A stretch of 64,000 bases of DNA, from the NCBI GenBank assembly GCA_034687125.1, contig JAQGBZ010000155.1, forward strand, positions 79,666 through 143,665. The letters are read 5' to 3'. This stretch comes from Neelides folsomi. Its lineage: Eukaryota; Arthropoda; Collembola; Neelipleona; Neelidae. The position numbers and the translations under genes were made by a program. This document shows positions 40,489-52,822 of this stretch, piece by piece. A model generated the notes under the pieces. The model did no database searches. It had not been told where the DNA came from and saw nothing but the letters and a program-made list of their open reading frames with translations. Position 1 is the stretch's first letter, and every line of letters begins with the position of its first letter.

Positions 40489-43046
40489 ATTCCTTCGCCC
40501 TTTACGGCCCCAAACCCATCTAAACAAAAATACAAATGACCTCCCAAGGAATAAAATCCGATTTATCCTCCTTTCCCTCTCGAGAGAAAGAACAAAGTCG
40601 TCCAAGCACTTCTTTACGTGTTGACACTCCCAAAGTCGTCCGTGAGGATGGGAATGGGAGAAACTCGAGTTCTTCTTAATGGAAACATTCCCAACATCTC
40701 TCACGCAGTTCTCCCTTAACCTTCCTTCCTCTATATTAATTTTTTGAGTCAAATGAGATTTATTCCTCCGTTATCTCCTCCGCTTCTAAATTAGGTTTAT
40801 TTTCTCTACGACTCACTTAATAGTCGAGATACATATGTTTGTTTGCAATTTAAATCATTAAATCTCAGGATGAAAGTTTAATTTTTTCGCTTCTAAAGAT
40901 TTATTTTATAGTTAGATTTTCTAAATCATAAAATTAAAAGTTTCTCATGTTAGTTCATCAATTAAAAAGGTTTTGTATACTAGACAATTTGGATTAAATA
41001 AATTTTGGAGTCCATGTTGTCTATAAGAAAATAATGGAAAGTTGATCCTTTTTGTGAATTCTCGACATTTTGTTCGGCCACATCACAGTGATCAATGAGC
41101 CTCGAAAGTATCAATGTTTGATCATTTTTACACTTTGACTGCCAATATTCTCGAAAGTCTCGATTCTTCTCGAAATGGCAACAAACATCCAGGCTTTGTA
41201 CATCTGGTCCCACATTGAAATTCCTAAATTCAAATTCAAATTAACCATATATTTTAAATGTATCCACAAAAATAGTATTAAATTGATATTTCATCATATT
41301 TTAGTATATAATTATTAATTTTATAAATACTGAATTGGGTGGAGGCTTTGCAGGTATTCCCTTTTTATTTACCTATGCATCTTTGGAATTATTGAGAAGT
41401 TTATATTTAAATGAATTGTGTTCAGAGGTATTGTTCATTTCTCTTTCTGAATATGTTTTTATTCTTGATTTTTTTAAAGTTAACTTTATTTTATCCGATT
41501 AGTTACTCATTTTGCCCCTTTATTTGTTATAATATTTGAATAACTTCATAATTATTAAATTCTTGTAAAAACAAATTTTAAAAACCTTTAGAAACGGAAA
41601 AATTAATTTAAATTTAAGTTTATTGATTTAAATTGCAAACACACATATTAAAACATCTTTTTCTTCCTCATTGCCAAATCATAATAGCAATAACAAAATA
41701 TACCTATATTTGGTTCTTCACTTGTTTGCCAAACTCAGGCCATTCGAATGCCCAACACTAGCTTGTTTGAAGTAGCATGTAATTAAACTAAACGTGGAAT
41801 TTTTCAAAATTATATTGTATTGTATCCTGTGTATTATACTCAGGTGAATTGGTAAGGCAAACGTAAGAATATCATATATATCTACTACTATACATGTATT
41901 ATAAAACATATCAATTGATGTATGAAAAAAGGCCATTGATGTATGGTATATGTGAGAGGAAGTAAAAGTCGAAATTTTGAAAGGAATTGAACATGATTGA
42001 AGAGATTGGCTGATCTCTATTTATCTACAGATTCCCCCTTTTTTCAATAAGATGAACCCAACCAGTGGAAATGAATGTTTATAAGTTTATACTTTGATGT
42101 ACAAAGGTAAGTATAAGCCTTAAAACTCTTATTATCATATAAACTTTATATGTACTATACCTAACTAATACATTAAGTATATCGGAATTGTATTTGTTAT
42201 TTATACATACTCCATATATAAAATTTCTCTTCGCTCCACTTTCTTTCGTACTCTCTCTTTACTCTTTCAATCTGCAGATTCCATGAATATAAAGCTAGAT
42301 ATGAAAACTGGACTCATCTCTCTTTTATGTAACAATGCTTTATCTTATCTCATGGATTAAACGTGTAAGTCATGTAAATTCTATGAGCATTGGAGCTTTA
42401 AAAAAATTCGTGTCTGGCCAATAATAGAGCAATTTACTGAGCAGAAATGTAATCCAGTTTAATACATTTTAGCATAAATATACAATACATTTTAGACATT
42501 TATAGAAGAAATGCATAGAAGTATCTGTACTTTTGTTACATTATCTGTATATTGTATGTATATAAATTATTTAATACATATTGTATATAATTACTGATAT
42601 TTAAATACAAATATATTAACACAAGTATATTATATTTGTAGATTATAGTAAATACTTAGAATACTGATAGATAGGTAATGATTGTGGCTTAAAGTTACCA
42701 AGTTCAATACTGCACTGGCCTCCAAATTTCAAAAAATTTATGTCAATTAAATAATAACAAAAAGTTTGCTTAGTTATCCATACAAGTCTTTCATTTTCAT
42801 GAAAATTGAAACAAAATTCATTAAGTATTAACATAGGTATTTAACGAGTAACGACTTTGATACTATTAAGTACTATGGTTATATACATAACAATTTATAC
42901 TTACTACATACTCTACATATTAGCATTGTTCGATTGGAACGTTTCTTTTATAGAAATTTTTACATACTTTAAGTACTTGCACCATATATTAGTATAACAA
43001 TATAAGATTTGGTTTACATTATGCAATAAACGCAAAATAATATATA

Positions 43047-43135
43047 CAGAGTGAACCATAAGTAATGCACGATGATTATAATACATAGTAACTATAACGA
43101 TTGAATGTATAATGCGTTACTCATGATTCACCCTG
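43047..43135. mobile_element. 89-bp mini hairpin element with TA flanks
   Basis: CAGAGTGAACCATAAGTAAT at 43047 onward pairs with the reverse complement ending at 43135 (23-bp ends with four mismatches). TA dinucleotides flank both sides. The CAG(A/G)GTGA termini and TA flanks resemble Tc1/mariner-derived MITEs. It has no coding capacity. Confidence 0.65.
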
Positions 43136-44784
43136 TATATATACTATACATTATATATTTTTAATACAAATACATACCTACATATATATCATATATTCAC
43201 CGACATCTGTTTCTTCTCAGCTCTATCTTGGGGGGTTCTTACTATTTAACAATAAATATAACATATTTGTAAATACCTATACAAAGTTTCCACTTTAGTA
43301 CAAAGGTATCGGTTACTTTCATTAGCAATAATAATACATTACATGGGTTAATATAATGGTTAAAATTCGACCCTTACCCCCGGATATCTTTCGGCCAATG
43401 ACGGTAAATAATTGTTTAGAATAAGTACATATAGTTTACTAAAAACATATTTACTACGTATGCGTATTACATATATATTTAACAGCACAAATCCAAGCAT
43501 AAATCTATGGTATTAATGATGATGAGTTATACCAATTTGGTATAGCAATTTGTATCATCGACAAGTACTACTTGTCTAGTATAGCAAAATACAATATGCC
43601 CTGACCGTCAATTACATTAATAGATGTAATTTATAATAAATATATATTCTCTTTTTAATTAAGTACACATACGGTATTTACTAGCGCTGGTTCCATGTTC
43701 CATTTATCTATTTGAAAACCGCAAAATATTATCTAGGACTCGGACATTGCTTTTAATTAATATAAATACAGGCACATACTTTCAATATATCGATAGAAAT
43801 GTGTTGAAAAAGTACCCTCTTTTCCATTTTAAGTTTAACATATGTATATGCATACATATTTAATATCTAGGTAGCTTACAATATTATATGTACCTAAGTA
43901 CATAGAGAGATCTTATACATATTTATGTATATCGGCGGTTTAATTCACCCTAAAGGAAAGCTTTCCTTTAACAATATAAAATAATATAATTAAAAACTGA
44001 CACTACTAATTTTGGAAATATCTTAACCGCCCACACCATTGGGCTTCCCAGTAATTCATTTATTTATATGTAAAGGTTCACTTCCATTAATTAACCAGGA
44101 CATAATTTAGTACTCGGCTTACAAACGACCTTTGATTACATCATTAAGCCTTTGAAATTCGATTTTAATTTCCTCGCAGAGCTTCCCACTTTCCCCGATT
44201 TTATGCGAAGACATTTAATGGGCCATATGGTCACATCATTTTCACTTTCCAACGCACTCCCTTGCAACTTCACTCTTTTCTTTACAACAGGAATCGAAGT
44301 GGTAGTATGTACTTATGTATGTATACTCCTATGTATTAGGACTATAAAACTAATTTTCCACTCCGAGTTATACTATTGAGAACCTTAATTAAAACTTCTT
44401 CGGATTTCCTTAAAAATATAAAGGCTTTCAAAATGGATAGCTTTCTGTAAAGTCACTGACTTTCTTAATCTGACAGTTTAAGGAACTCTCCAATACTCTA
44501 GAGTTAATAATCAAACATTGAAGAGAATTGGAATTAATTTCCTTAGTATAAATAATATTAATAAATAATAGAAGGGAAATAAAACCGATTTCAAATTATC
44601 ATTCCAAACCTTGGTTGATAAAATTATAAAATTGGGAATGCCATACTTAATTGACAGGAATTGAGAAATTGAGATAAACTTTTTTGGTTACATGTTACAT
44701 ATGTAAATCCAGGGTATTTGAAAAGTTGTCACTTAACCATTACCTGTATAAATATTTACTGTATTTATTTCCAAAGAACCAAAT

Positions 44785-47700
44785 TTAAACACCTGTCGTC
44801 GCATTGATGAACGATGTGGTTTGCTGCCGTTGGATCAGCGACGTCTTGGTAATTGTGAGAAGTTGAGGTGGTTCCTTGGGCCTCCAACATGGTGGCAATA
44901 GAGCCAAAAACGCTTTCCTGAATTTCACATTGAGAAACGCATAGAGGAGTGGATTGATGCAGGAATTGGAAGATCCGAGCCATTGGGCAATGGGTGTCGC
45001 AATCGCTATGACTTGCTCCTCTGTCTCACTCATCTTTGACCCGAACTTGACCCTTGTGAAGAGGATGTATAGCGGGAGCCAGGAGAGGAGAAACACAAGG
45101 ACGACCACGATGAGCATCCGAAGAACTCCCATCTTTGCCTTCTGATGAATCTTTTGCATGGCAGCGGCTGAATCCGTCGGCACGTGCCGCCTTGTCACGC
45201 GAATCCAAATGAGGAGGTAGCAGAGAGAAATGCCGCCGAGAGGAAACAAGTAGCAGAAGAGGAAGTTCCCTATGAGGAAGTAAAGGTCTCCGTTGAGGGC
45301 GGATGGCCAATTCTCCACACAAAACTCTGCGTCGCCGTGTGAGGTCAAGGTGAAGAATAAGGCCCAAGGGAGAGCGATCCCGCAAGACACGATCCAAATG
45401 AGGAGGATGATCAGACGAGCACGGCCCTTTGTCAGCCCCCGCCCAAGTGGAAACCAAATTGCCAGAAATCTTGAGGAAGAACCCAAAGTGTTGGTCTCAA
45501 ATGAGCCCCTAATTCCATTTCTCACCTGTCAAGAGAGACGGCGACGAGAGAGTACACCGAGGCAGAAACGGAAACTCCTTGGACGTACGCAACTACCTTA
45601 CAAACTCCTTCCCCGAGAACCCATGCTACATTCAAAAAGAAAAGGCGTATATAGTATTTATATTAACTAATATCCTCACCTATCTACTACATTCCAATTC
45701 AATTTCAAGTATTTTCCTGGAAACGTCAAATTGAATTAAGTGGGTTTTGTTTCGAAGACTCTATTTACTGTTTAAGCTCTTACAGTTCCATTAATTGATT
45801 TGTAGTTCGATTGAATGGGACCTTGAAAAAGGATTTTGATTTTCAAGCTTTCAAGACTGCTGCTCTGCTAATAACTGCTGCTAATATATACTATACTAGA
45901 TATACAGATAGTATTTATAATAAAATATTAATACTTATGTATGTATAAGTACCAGGTGGTATACCTTACAGTACTGTTGTATAGAGTATTTGTATATTTC
46001 AAACCTTATTTAATGCAAACAGCAAAAACCACTCAAATTTTCTCATATAGCTATCAAAGTATACTTAAGTTAATATAAAAAATATTTGATAGACTAGATC
46101 GGATAGCTCTTAAAAATGAGTATTTTGCAATTAATAATGTCATTTTGTCAATAATTAATATTGTATAAAACTTTAACATCTGTGAGAAAATGCTAGCTTA
46201 AATACACTTAAAATGGCAAATTCAAATATGTAGCAGCCAAAAATTTTAATAAAATTGTGTCAAAGTGAAATATTCCAATATGAACTTAGGAATCAGTTAG
46301 GAAGTTAGGATGCATGTACCAGTTAAGTAGAAAGTCCTAACTAAGGAAAAAGGCGAATTCTTTTGTTCTGTTCAACTAATCTAAATGATATATGTTTACC
46401 ATTACTTAATATTGTATTTTGTATATTCATTTAAGATTATTTAATACTTAAAATAAATACATGATACATACTACGTATGTATTGTAGGGGAAAAACAAGT
46501 TGAATGATTTTGGCCTCTCATTTTATAAAGTTAGAAGGGAATTTGGCTGAGTAATGGAACCATACCCAGTGTATTTGGTTGAGGTTTGAGCTTCTGGGTG
46601 GTCTTCGAGGGTACCCAAAACGTCGTAAAAATCTATCATAACGCCAGGCACAAAATCATTCAACTTGTTTTTCCCCTGCAATACCTACATTGTATGTACT
46701 TTTATATTGCGAATCGTTCTTAACTCTTATCTAACTAACTTGGTGTATGTAAAATAGAATAAGCCAATATGATCTAACTAAAAGTAAGTAAGTATGTATT
46801 TGGAAAGATCGCGACATACATAGAAAGATATTCCTATGCATCAAATCATTATGATTATGAGCAATTAATCTAAACTTTACATAATTCATGAAACGAAGTT
46901 TAATTTTAAATTGCGGCTTTACTTCATCTTAATTCTCTGTCTTTTGAAGAACTCGTTAAGGAATGAACGTAATTGGATGAGGAATTTATGAAGAGGAATT
47001 ATAATGGTAATGCATCATGAAATGGGTTTTTCTTCTCTACTCATATCCAAATATACAGACAGGCACGCAGTTGGGAATTGGAATGAAAGCAGTTAAAGTG
47101 TGTGCTATTCTGTGATTCTATGAATCTCTGCCAGGTCCTAAATTTCCCTACAGGTATATATGTATGTACTGAATGTATGTAATATACTTATTCTCTCATT
47201 CATATTCAACAGTTTGATTTAACATCTCAAATGAACCAACGACCAAGCGGAGTTCTCAAACAAATCTTTCAAAATGAGCCATGAAGACCTCTTTTACAAC
47301 CCAGCACAAGCCATAAGAACAAAAGACAATGGGTTGAAAGTCTATGGCAGATCTCCTCAATGGGCCTCAGATCATTATTGGATAAAAAGTGCGTAAAGGA
47401 GGCTTAGATATGAGGACACGAAATGTCGAAGATTAGTTGAACAAGGGAATGTAGTAAATTGTAATTTGATGTTAAAGAGGCCATGAATCACTGTAAATAT
47501 GTTTGAAAGTTTTCTCGTTGAAAGAAGGGGAAATCTCTTCACTAACAACTTTCCCCAAGTCGGGTAGTTAAGAGAGTCGTCAGGTACTTATTGGAAACTC
47601 GCCAAATGAACACCGTCCCACTCCTCCGATTTGACAAATTAGTATTATATTGACATCCAACTTTTGTTTCTTCCAATCCACTCTTATTTCCAACGACTCT

Positions 47701-48454
47701 CCCGGGACTCTTTTCCACAACGCAAGAACACGCATTTCTCAGACACAACGCGAGCTACATACTTATGTAATGTAATGTACGTTCATCTTCAAACTATCAT
47801 GAATTAGTAAATATCATACATACAATATAAAAGGGGAAAAGGTCCTGTAATGGCATTTGACGATATTTTACGAAATCCTCGTATTAGATGATATGTACTG
47901 AAGTAAACTATTTAATCTCGTAATAGGTAAGTAATATTCCAATTAACTTATGTATTACATTAAGATATATAAGATCACCTAATTATATCTGTAAATTGCT
48001 ATGTATAGGCAATATCAAGTCTCCAATTACACATTATTTATAGTAATTAGCCAGGGACTTATATCTTATTTTAACAATTCGTTAATGTATCAGTAGATAA
48101 TAAATACATAGAAAGGTAATAATAAATTACACACTGTGTTCACTTACGAACGAGAAGGTTGCTAATGAGAGTCGGCGGTAGACAAAATAAAACCACCAGA
48201 AGATCCGCCACGGCGAGATTCAAGATAAATAAATTTGTGACTGTTCGCATTCTCGGCGAGCGTGAGACTACCGCCACGACCAAGCTGTTCCCAACAACCC
48301 CAAATATCACCACTATCGAGTAGGATACGATGAGAAGTGTCGAGATGGCCAAGGAATGTCTATAAAACCCATGATTTTCTGGCCAAAATTCCTCCGTGGT
48401 GTTTGTCCAGAGAGACTCGTTCCCGTTGGTCTCGTTACGCTCCTCTTCACTCAT
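44785..48454 (-). CDS. SIFR: SIFamide receptor-like G-protein-coupled receptor
   Basis: Three minus-strand exons: 48454-48148, 45625-45526 and 45469-44785, with a 2.5-kb first intron, join in phase to 363 residues. An N-terminal segment with Asn glycosylation sites ([14 protein letters not shown]) precedes seven hydrophobic helices. Class A motifs are visible: GNSLVV (TM1), [16 protein letters not shown] (TM2), [11 protein letters not shown] (DRY position as DRF, end of TM3), [12 protein letters not shown] (TM6) and [13 protein letters not shown] (TM7 NPxxY). [30 protein letters not shown] and [18 protein letters not shown] closely resemble arthropod SIFamide receptors, relatives of the vertebrate NPFF/GnIH receptors. 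A close paralogous peptide receptor cannot be excluded. A minus-strand AATAAA lies near 44764-44769, just past the stop. Confidence 0.8.
46482..46681. mobile_element. 200-bp MITE with 31-bp terminal inverted repeats
   Basis: The first 31 bases (46482-46512, beginning TTGTAGGGGAAAAACAAG) and the reverse complement of the last 31 (46651-46681) differ at one position. TA flanks both ends (46480-46481 and 46682-46683). No coding capacity. Near-identical ends suggest recent activity. It lies in the large intron of the SIFamide receptor gene. Confidence 0.85.
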
Positions 48455-50779
48455 CCTTTCTAATTTGGTCTAATTGAGAGAGAAGAACAATGGGGGTCAC
48501 GCCAAACTTTTGCTTCCTTTTCTGTCTCGGGGTGATTTAGGGAGAGAAAAAACCTTCGTCAAATCCTCCCATGGTTTTTCCACGAACCAGACTATTTTTT
48601 CTAATGTTTTCAATTTATATATTATGTGGAGCGAAGTAGGAGGTGATGAAGGAGGCCGAAAAACGGGGAAATTATTTTCCATCCGAATCTCGGAAGGAGT
48701 CAAGGGAATTTATCGGGGGGTGAATGGAGAAGAGATTGAGGGAGCAGAAGAAAGAACAAGGGTTCTTAAGAGGAATTCCAGGCTCTGGGGAACGCAGGCG
48801 TTTCCAAACTTTCCCCTCATCTTTTCATCAACTCAAAACCAGGCATTGTACGAACATTTAGCTGAGGTACGTTAAATAACCCAAATAATTAAAAAGTAAA
48901 TTCATATTCACATTTATTCTTTAGTATTATGTACTATGTATATAGAGTAAAGTAATGTAAGTCTTAACAAATAATGATCACTGGCTATAAATGTATAGTA
49001 TTATAGCAAAATGAACTAATGTCAAAGTTAAATCTATACTTTCATAAAGACTATTAAACGTCCGGGATACGTGGAATCACTTCAAAGGGTGAAATTACAA
49101 GGCTACTCTCATTTTAATTAAGTGCATTGAAGTAATAGAAAGTGAAAATGAATTGCAAATGGACTCCCGATTTAATTATGAATTTTAATAATAATTTTAG
49201 AATTTGGAATATATGTATGTATATGGAAGCAATTTAGTTAAATGATTTCCTATATATTTCATATAATTTCATTTGGACAATACAACCTTGGCATTTGACA
49301 TTTTAGAATTCGTCTTTTGTAAAACATTAAATTCCTAGGGTTAAAAATACTGATAGAGGAAAGAGAGTGAGAGTGAAGAGGAAATTTATCACGGCATTTT
49401 TCAGTTTTTCAGTTTATTCATTTAATTTATGAAATGATTCAATTTTTTTTATCATTGGGCACTAATACTGTATATTCGTGGAGTTCTATATGTAGAAACG
49501 CTATTCAGAGATGTATTCAGAGGATCACGAATACTTGTACTACAAATGAAATTTGTAAATGTAAGATATGTGATTGATGAAATTTATAAAATATTATGCT
49601 TCAAACTTTCAACACAATTATCATCTATTGTACTTATATATTGTATAGCTAAAGTATACTATCTATTTTTCACCAAATTATGAGATATGTAAAAATTAAA
49701 AAAATTAAAATGCATGAGAACTTTCATTTCAAGGTATGAAATCAATTATGCAATTAATAATTTACAGAGCAGAGGCTGAATTAATGTGTAAAAATATTAT
49801 GAAATGTTTAATCTTTCAACTTTTTAACTTTTGGTTTAAGAAACGTGTATTGCAATTGTAAATTTTCTTTCTTCTTATTAACAATGCATGTAGCATGAAC
49901 GAATTAAAAACTGAAACCGTTTTTCCTTTATGATTAACATTAGGAATTTCAAACTATCTGTTTGTAAACAGAAAAAATGAATTCGTTAATCAAAATATTA
50001 AAGGAAAAACGATTGTGAAATTTTCATGTTTTTTGAAAATAATGATGTCAACCAGAGTTTAATATAAATTTATACTATATAACAGGGCGTGTCTTAGTCA
50101 AAGCGTTTTTTATAATTGTTATTTATTTTCAATTATAACTTTTTTATTCTTCAACCCAATTTCATAGAACTTTTGAATATAATTATTATATACCGTTATA
50201 TAGTAAATATACTGTGAATTTATTGGGAAATCCAATAATATAATATAAAAATTAACTTTAACTGGCTTATTTAAATTCCCCTGGCATTTCTGCAAACGAC
50301 GTTTAAAATTTCTTTATTTTTCTTATTGCATTGCAACATTAAGATAAAGTAACAAAAGATCCATTCCATAATATTACTTTAATAGTGTTATTCGCATTCT
50401 TCTACGACGAATACTCTCTTCTCTTTATTTAAATGGGGAATTTTATCAATTATTAGGAAAATAGAAAAGATAAATTCGTCGGGATTTGGACATTCATTAC
50501 AATAGTGAAATTGGTAACGAAAAGAGAAAATTTAAAGAAAATTGCCTTTCCGTTCATTAAATGTTTGCAGATTTGCATCGAAGCTAATAGAGCTAAAGTC
50601 AATTTTCATATTATACCTAATACCCAAGGAAGATACATAATCGATATAATAAAATTTGGTCAAGAATAAAAAAGATATTATTGCTTTTTAAAAAACGCAT
50701 AGATTAAGGACGCATATATAAACTCGGGGTGACGCCATAATAAAAAACTAGAAATAAAGATATATGTATATATGTAAGC
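48455..50779. other. intergenic region between SIFR and SAP30BP
   Basis: No convincing coding exon. The open frame 48474-48875 on the plus strand probably overlaps the promoter or leader of the receptor gene. An imperfect hairpin with arms CGTTTTTCCTTTA lies at about 49918-50013. The rest is AT-rich. Confidence 0.5.
49918..50013. repeat. imperfect inverted repeat (about 96 bp)
   Basis: CGTTTTTCCTTTA on the left is matched by TAAAGGAAAAACG on the right. A further GATTAAC/GTTAATC match lies just inside, and a small CTGTTTGTAAACAG hairpin in the centre. It may be a MITE relic or a hairpin RNA source. No flanking duplication was resolved. Confidence 0.5.
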
Positions 50780-52471
50780 TTATTTTTTCTTAGGAAGGCT
50801 TCCAAATGCGCTGATGACCGTCGACTTCGTTCCTGACGCACTCGACGCTACTGTGGGTGGAAGAATTAAAGCCGCGTTGAAGGCCCCTTTTTGATCCCAC
50901 TTGGTCTTTCGCCGTTGCTCCTCACTGAGGGCTACTACAATAAGAAAAACATTCAATTTAAATTCTATAAATTTATATCAGTAAGAATACCTAATTATAT
51001 GTAACAAATAATAACTAGATATATATGGTAGATTATATTTATTATTAGTTAATTAATATTGCATAATTAATCATATTTGTATTTGGATATGATTTTAATA
51101 TTTTTAGTAGCTTACTTGAAGGTAAAACGACAGGTGGTGGCAAAGCTCCATTCCCCGCTTTTTTGATTGTTCCCGACACATAATCAATCTTTGTCCTTTC
51201 CTTCCGTTCTTTTTCCCGACGTTCCATGTCAGCTTTCTGAGCTTTCCCAAGTTCGTCGTAAAAAGAAGATTCTGGCCATTCGTGAGGATCGTACATATCC
51301 TTGAAAAACCATTTAAATTGTTATTTCAATTTAGATCCTTAAAATAATATTGGAATTTAAATTGTGTTTATATTAGTTAAATTATTACCCTGGGATAATT
51401 GGTGCCTAATTCGTCGAGATTGCAATACTTAATGAGTTTCTCATAAATGCTCGGATTCCTAAAACTTTTCTTATTTTGAATATACTCGTTCATGTCGAAT
51501 CCACCTTTTAATTTCCTCTCGTACACTTTTGTAATTTTCTCTTGGAGTTCAGCCCGACATTTTGCAGTTGGCTCGGGGGGAATTCTGGATTTTCTCTCGT
51601 CCAATCCATCGGTTTGGACTGTGGAAGGCGAAGGAAGGTCTTCTTGGGTCTCCATGTCATTGGGCGACTCTGATATATAGTCGTCGATGGCGTCGTCGTC
51701 GATGAGATCTTCGTCGTGGTAGGATACAAGGCCGCTGCGTTTGGGAGGGCGGGAGGTCCTTTGGCTTCCATCTCCACTACTACACGAATCAGGTAGCCGG
51801 GGTGAACTCGGCAAACTCATCGGATCTACTCAATTTATAACCAATCAATATTCCTTCCCTCATATTCATTCAAGAGGTTCCAAGATAAGCAAAAATAGTT
51901 ATTAAAATCTTTACCTTCTAATCCATCGTTTTGTAATATTACCCCCTTATTAACCAAATCGAGATCGTCTTCGTCTTCAGAATCTGTGTAAGTTGCGGTT
52001 AGAGAGGCCAGGGCTGATCCAGATGAACGTAATGAATTTTGCGATGACATTTTATCTATAAAAAAATAAATAATGCTAGTATTAAGTAGATTGAGATATT
52101 CAATGCATTAAATTTACATATTTCAAATTGTAAAGATTAAAAAATTGACTTACATGTCTATTTTAATAGATAAATAAAGTATTCCTCAAGTATCCAAATT
52201 ACGAGAAATCGGTTTACAATTTACACTTAAAATCACTTGTTAAATGTTCTAAATTGACATCCATTTGACTTGCGCTTATTTCTTTTGAATCTTATATGAA
52301 ATGCGAATGGGTAAAAATGTTAAAAGATTTAATAAAATTCTAAAAAAAATTATTTTTCTCCATGCAATGTCAAAAGTGAGTAACTGTTGGGATTAAAAGG
52401 AAAGCGAATCAATCCATAAAAGAGCGGTCTCGGGGCAGGATTTAGGGGCAGTTCTTACCTTTTTGCCCCAT
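50780..52471 (-). CDS. SAP30BP: SAP30-binding protein (HCNGP)
   Basis: Five minus-strand coding exons: 52471-52459, 52055-51915, 51825-51389, 51299-51116 and 50934-50780. They join in phase to 309 residues (human 308). The first coding exon is only 13 nt (MGQK plus one base), giving MGQKDKMSSQNS, comparable to human MAGKKNVLSS. An acidic N-terminal part (YTDSEDEDDLDL) precedes the conserved HCNGP core: IPPEPTAKCRAELQEKI, VYERKLKGGFDMNEYIQ, KKSFRNPSIYEKLIKYC, DELGTNYPRDMYDPHEW and KERKERTKIDYVSGT. The end GTKSTVISAFGSLPKKK also matches. The human protein binds the SAP30 subunit of the Sin3 complex and has been linked to transcription repression and splicing of short introns. It shares a divergent promoter with DNAJC9. 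Confidence 0.95.
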
Positions 52472-52822
52472 GGCGGAAATCCGAGGACGGACAAGTGGGG
52501 TTTTCCACTTAAATCCAGCTTGACAGTCGCTGGGCCTCAGCGGCCCTTTTCCGGTCCACATTGTCCAACAACCCTGGTCGGATTCGGAGTCGGGGGTGAG
52601 TTTTTTACTTTGCGGGAGCGGGTTAGCCACCCGACCCGCTACCACGTTGAGCGAAAAAGGGGGAGTGAGAGGGTCGGGGGCGAAGGACGCTCTCCTCCCT
52701 CCCCTTTCTCAACCGAAAGAGTCAATTCCGCTCGAACCTCCTCACTGCACGGACGCAACACTCTCCACGCCCGCTTCACCTTCTCTCACACGCCGACAAA
52801 CGACCCCGTCGACCACGACACC
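52472..52822. promoter_or_regulatory. bidirectional GC-rich promoter between SAP30BP and DNAJC9
   Basis: Only 351 bp separate the SAP30BP start codon (minus) from the DNAJC9 start codon (plus). The interval is clearly GC- and CpG-rich compared with the rest of the window (for example GCGGGAGCGGGTTAGCCACC near 52615). The spurious open frames of up to 193 codons in this interval are what GC-rich DNA produces and are not called as genes. A shared promoter is inferred from the arrangement. Confidence 0.65.

Larger units (their letters stand above)
36888..44784. other. gene-poor region with a GC-richer island at about 38.9-40.8 kb
   Basis: The part next to C9orf72 contains that gene's non-coding leader exon. 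I find no recognisable coding exon in the rest. Open frames at 37698-37985, 39902-40267 and 40381-40752 look unlike known proteins and lack supporting splice sites. Sequence at 38.9-40.8 kb is GC-richer than its surroundings and holds three CCACGTGG palindromes. An 89-bp hairpin element lies at 43047-43135. Otherwise the region is AT-rich with many TATA-type simple stretches. Confidence 0.45.

Noticed and set aside
40381-40752. 123-codon minus-strand frame
   Set aside because: Low-complexity basic translation, no family resemblance; more likely chance openness in GC-richer DNA.
48474-48875. 133-codon plus-strand frame upstream of the SIFamide receptor
   Set aside because: Lies in the probable receptor promoter/leader, with no domain and no splice context.
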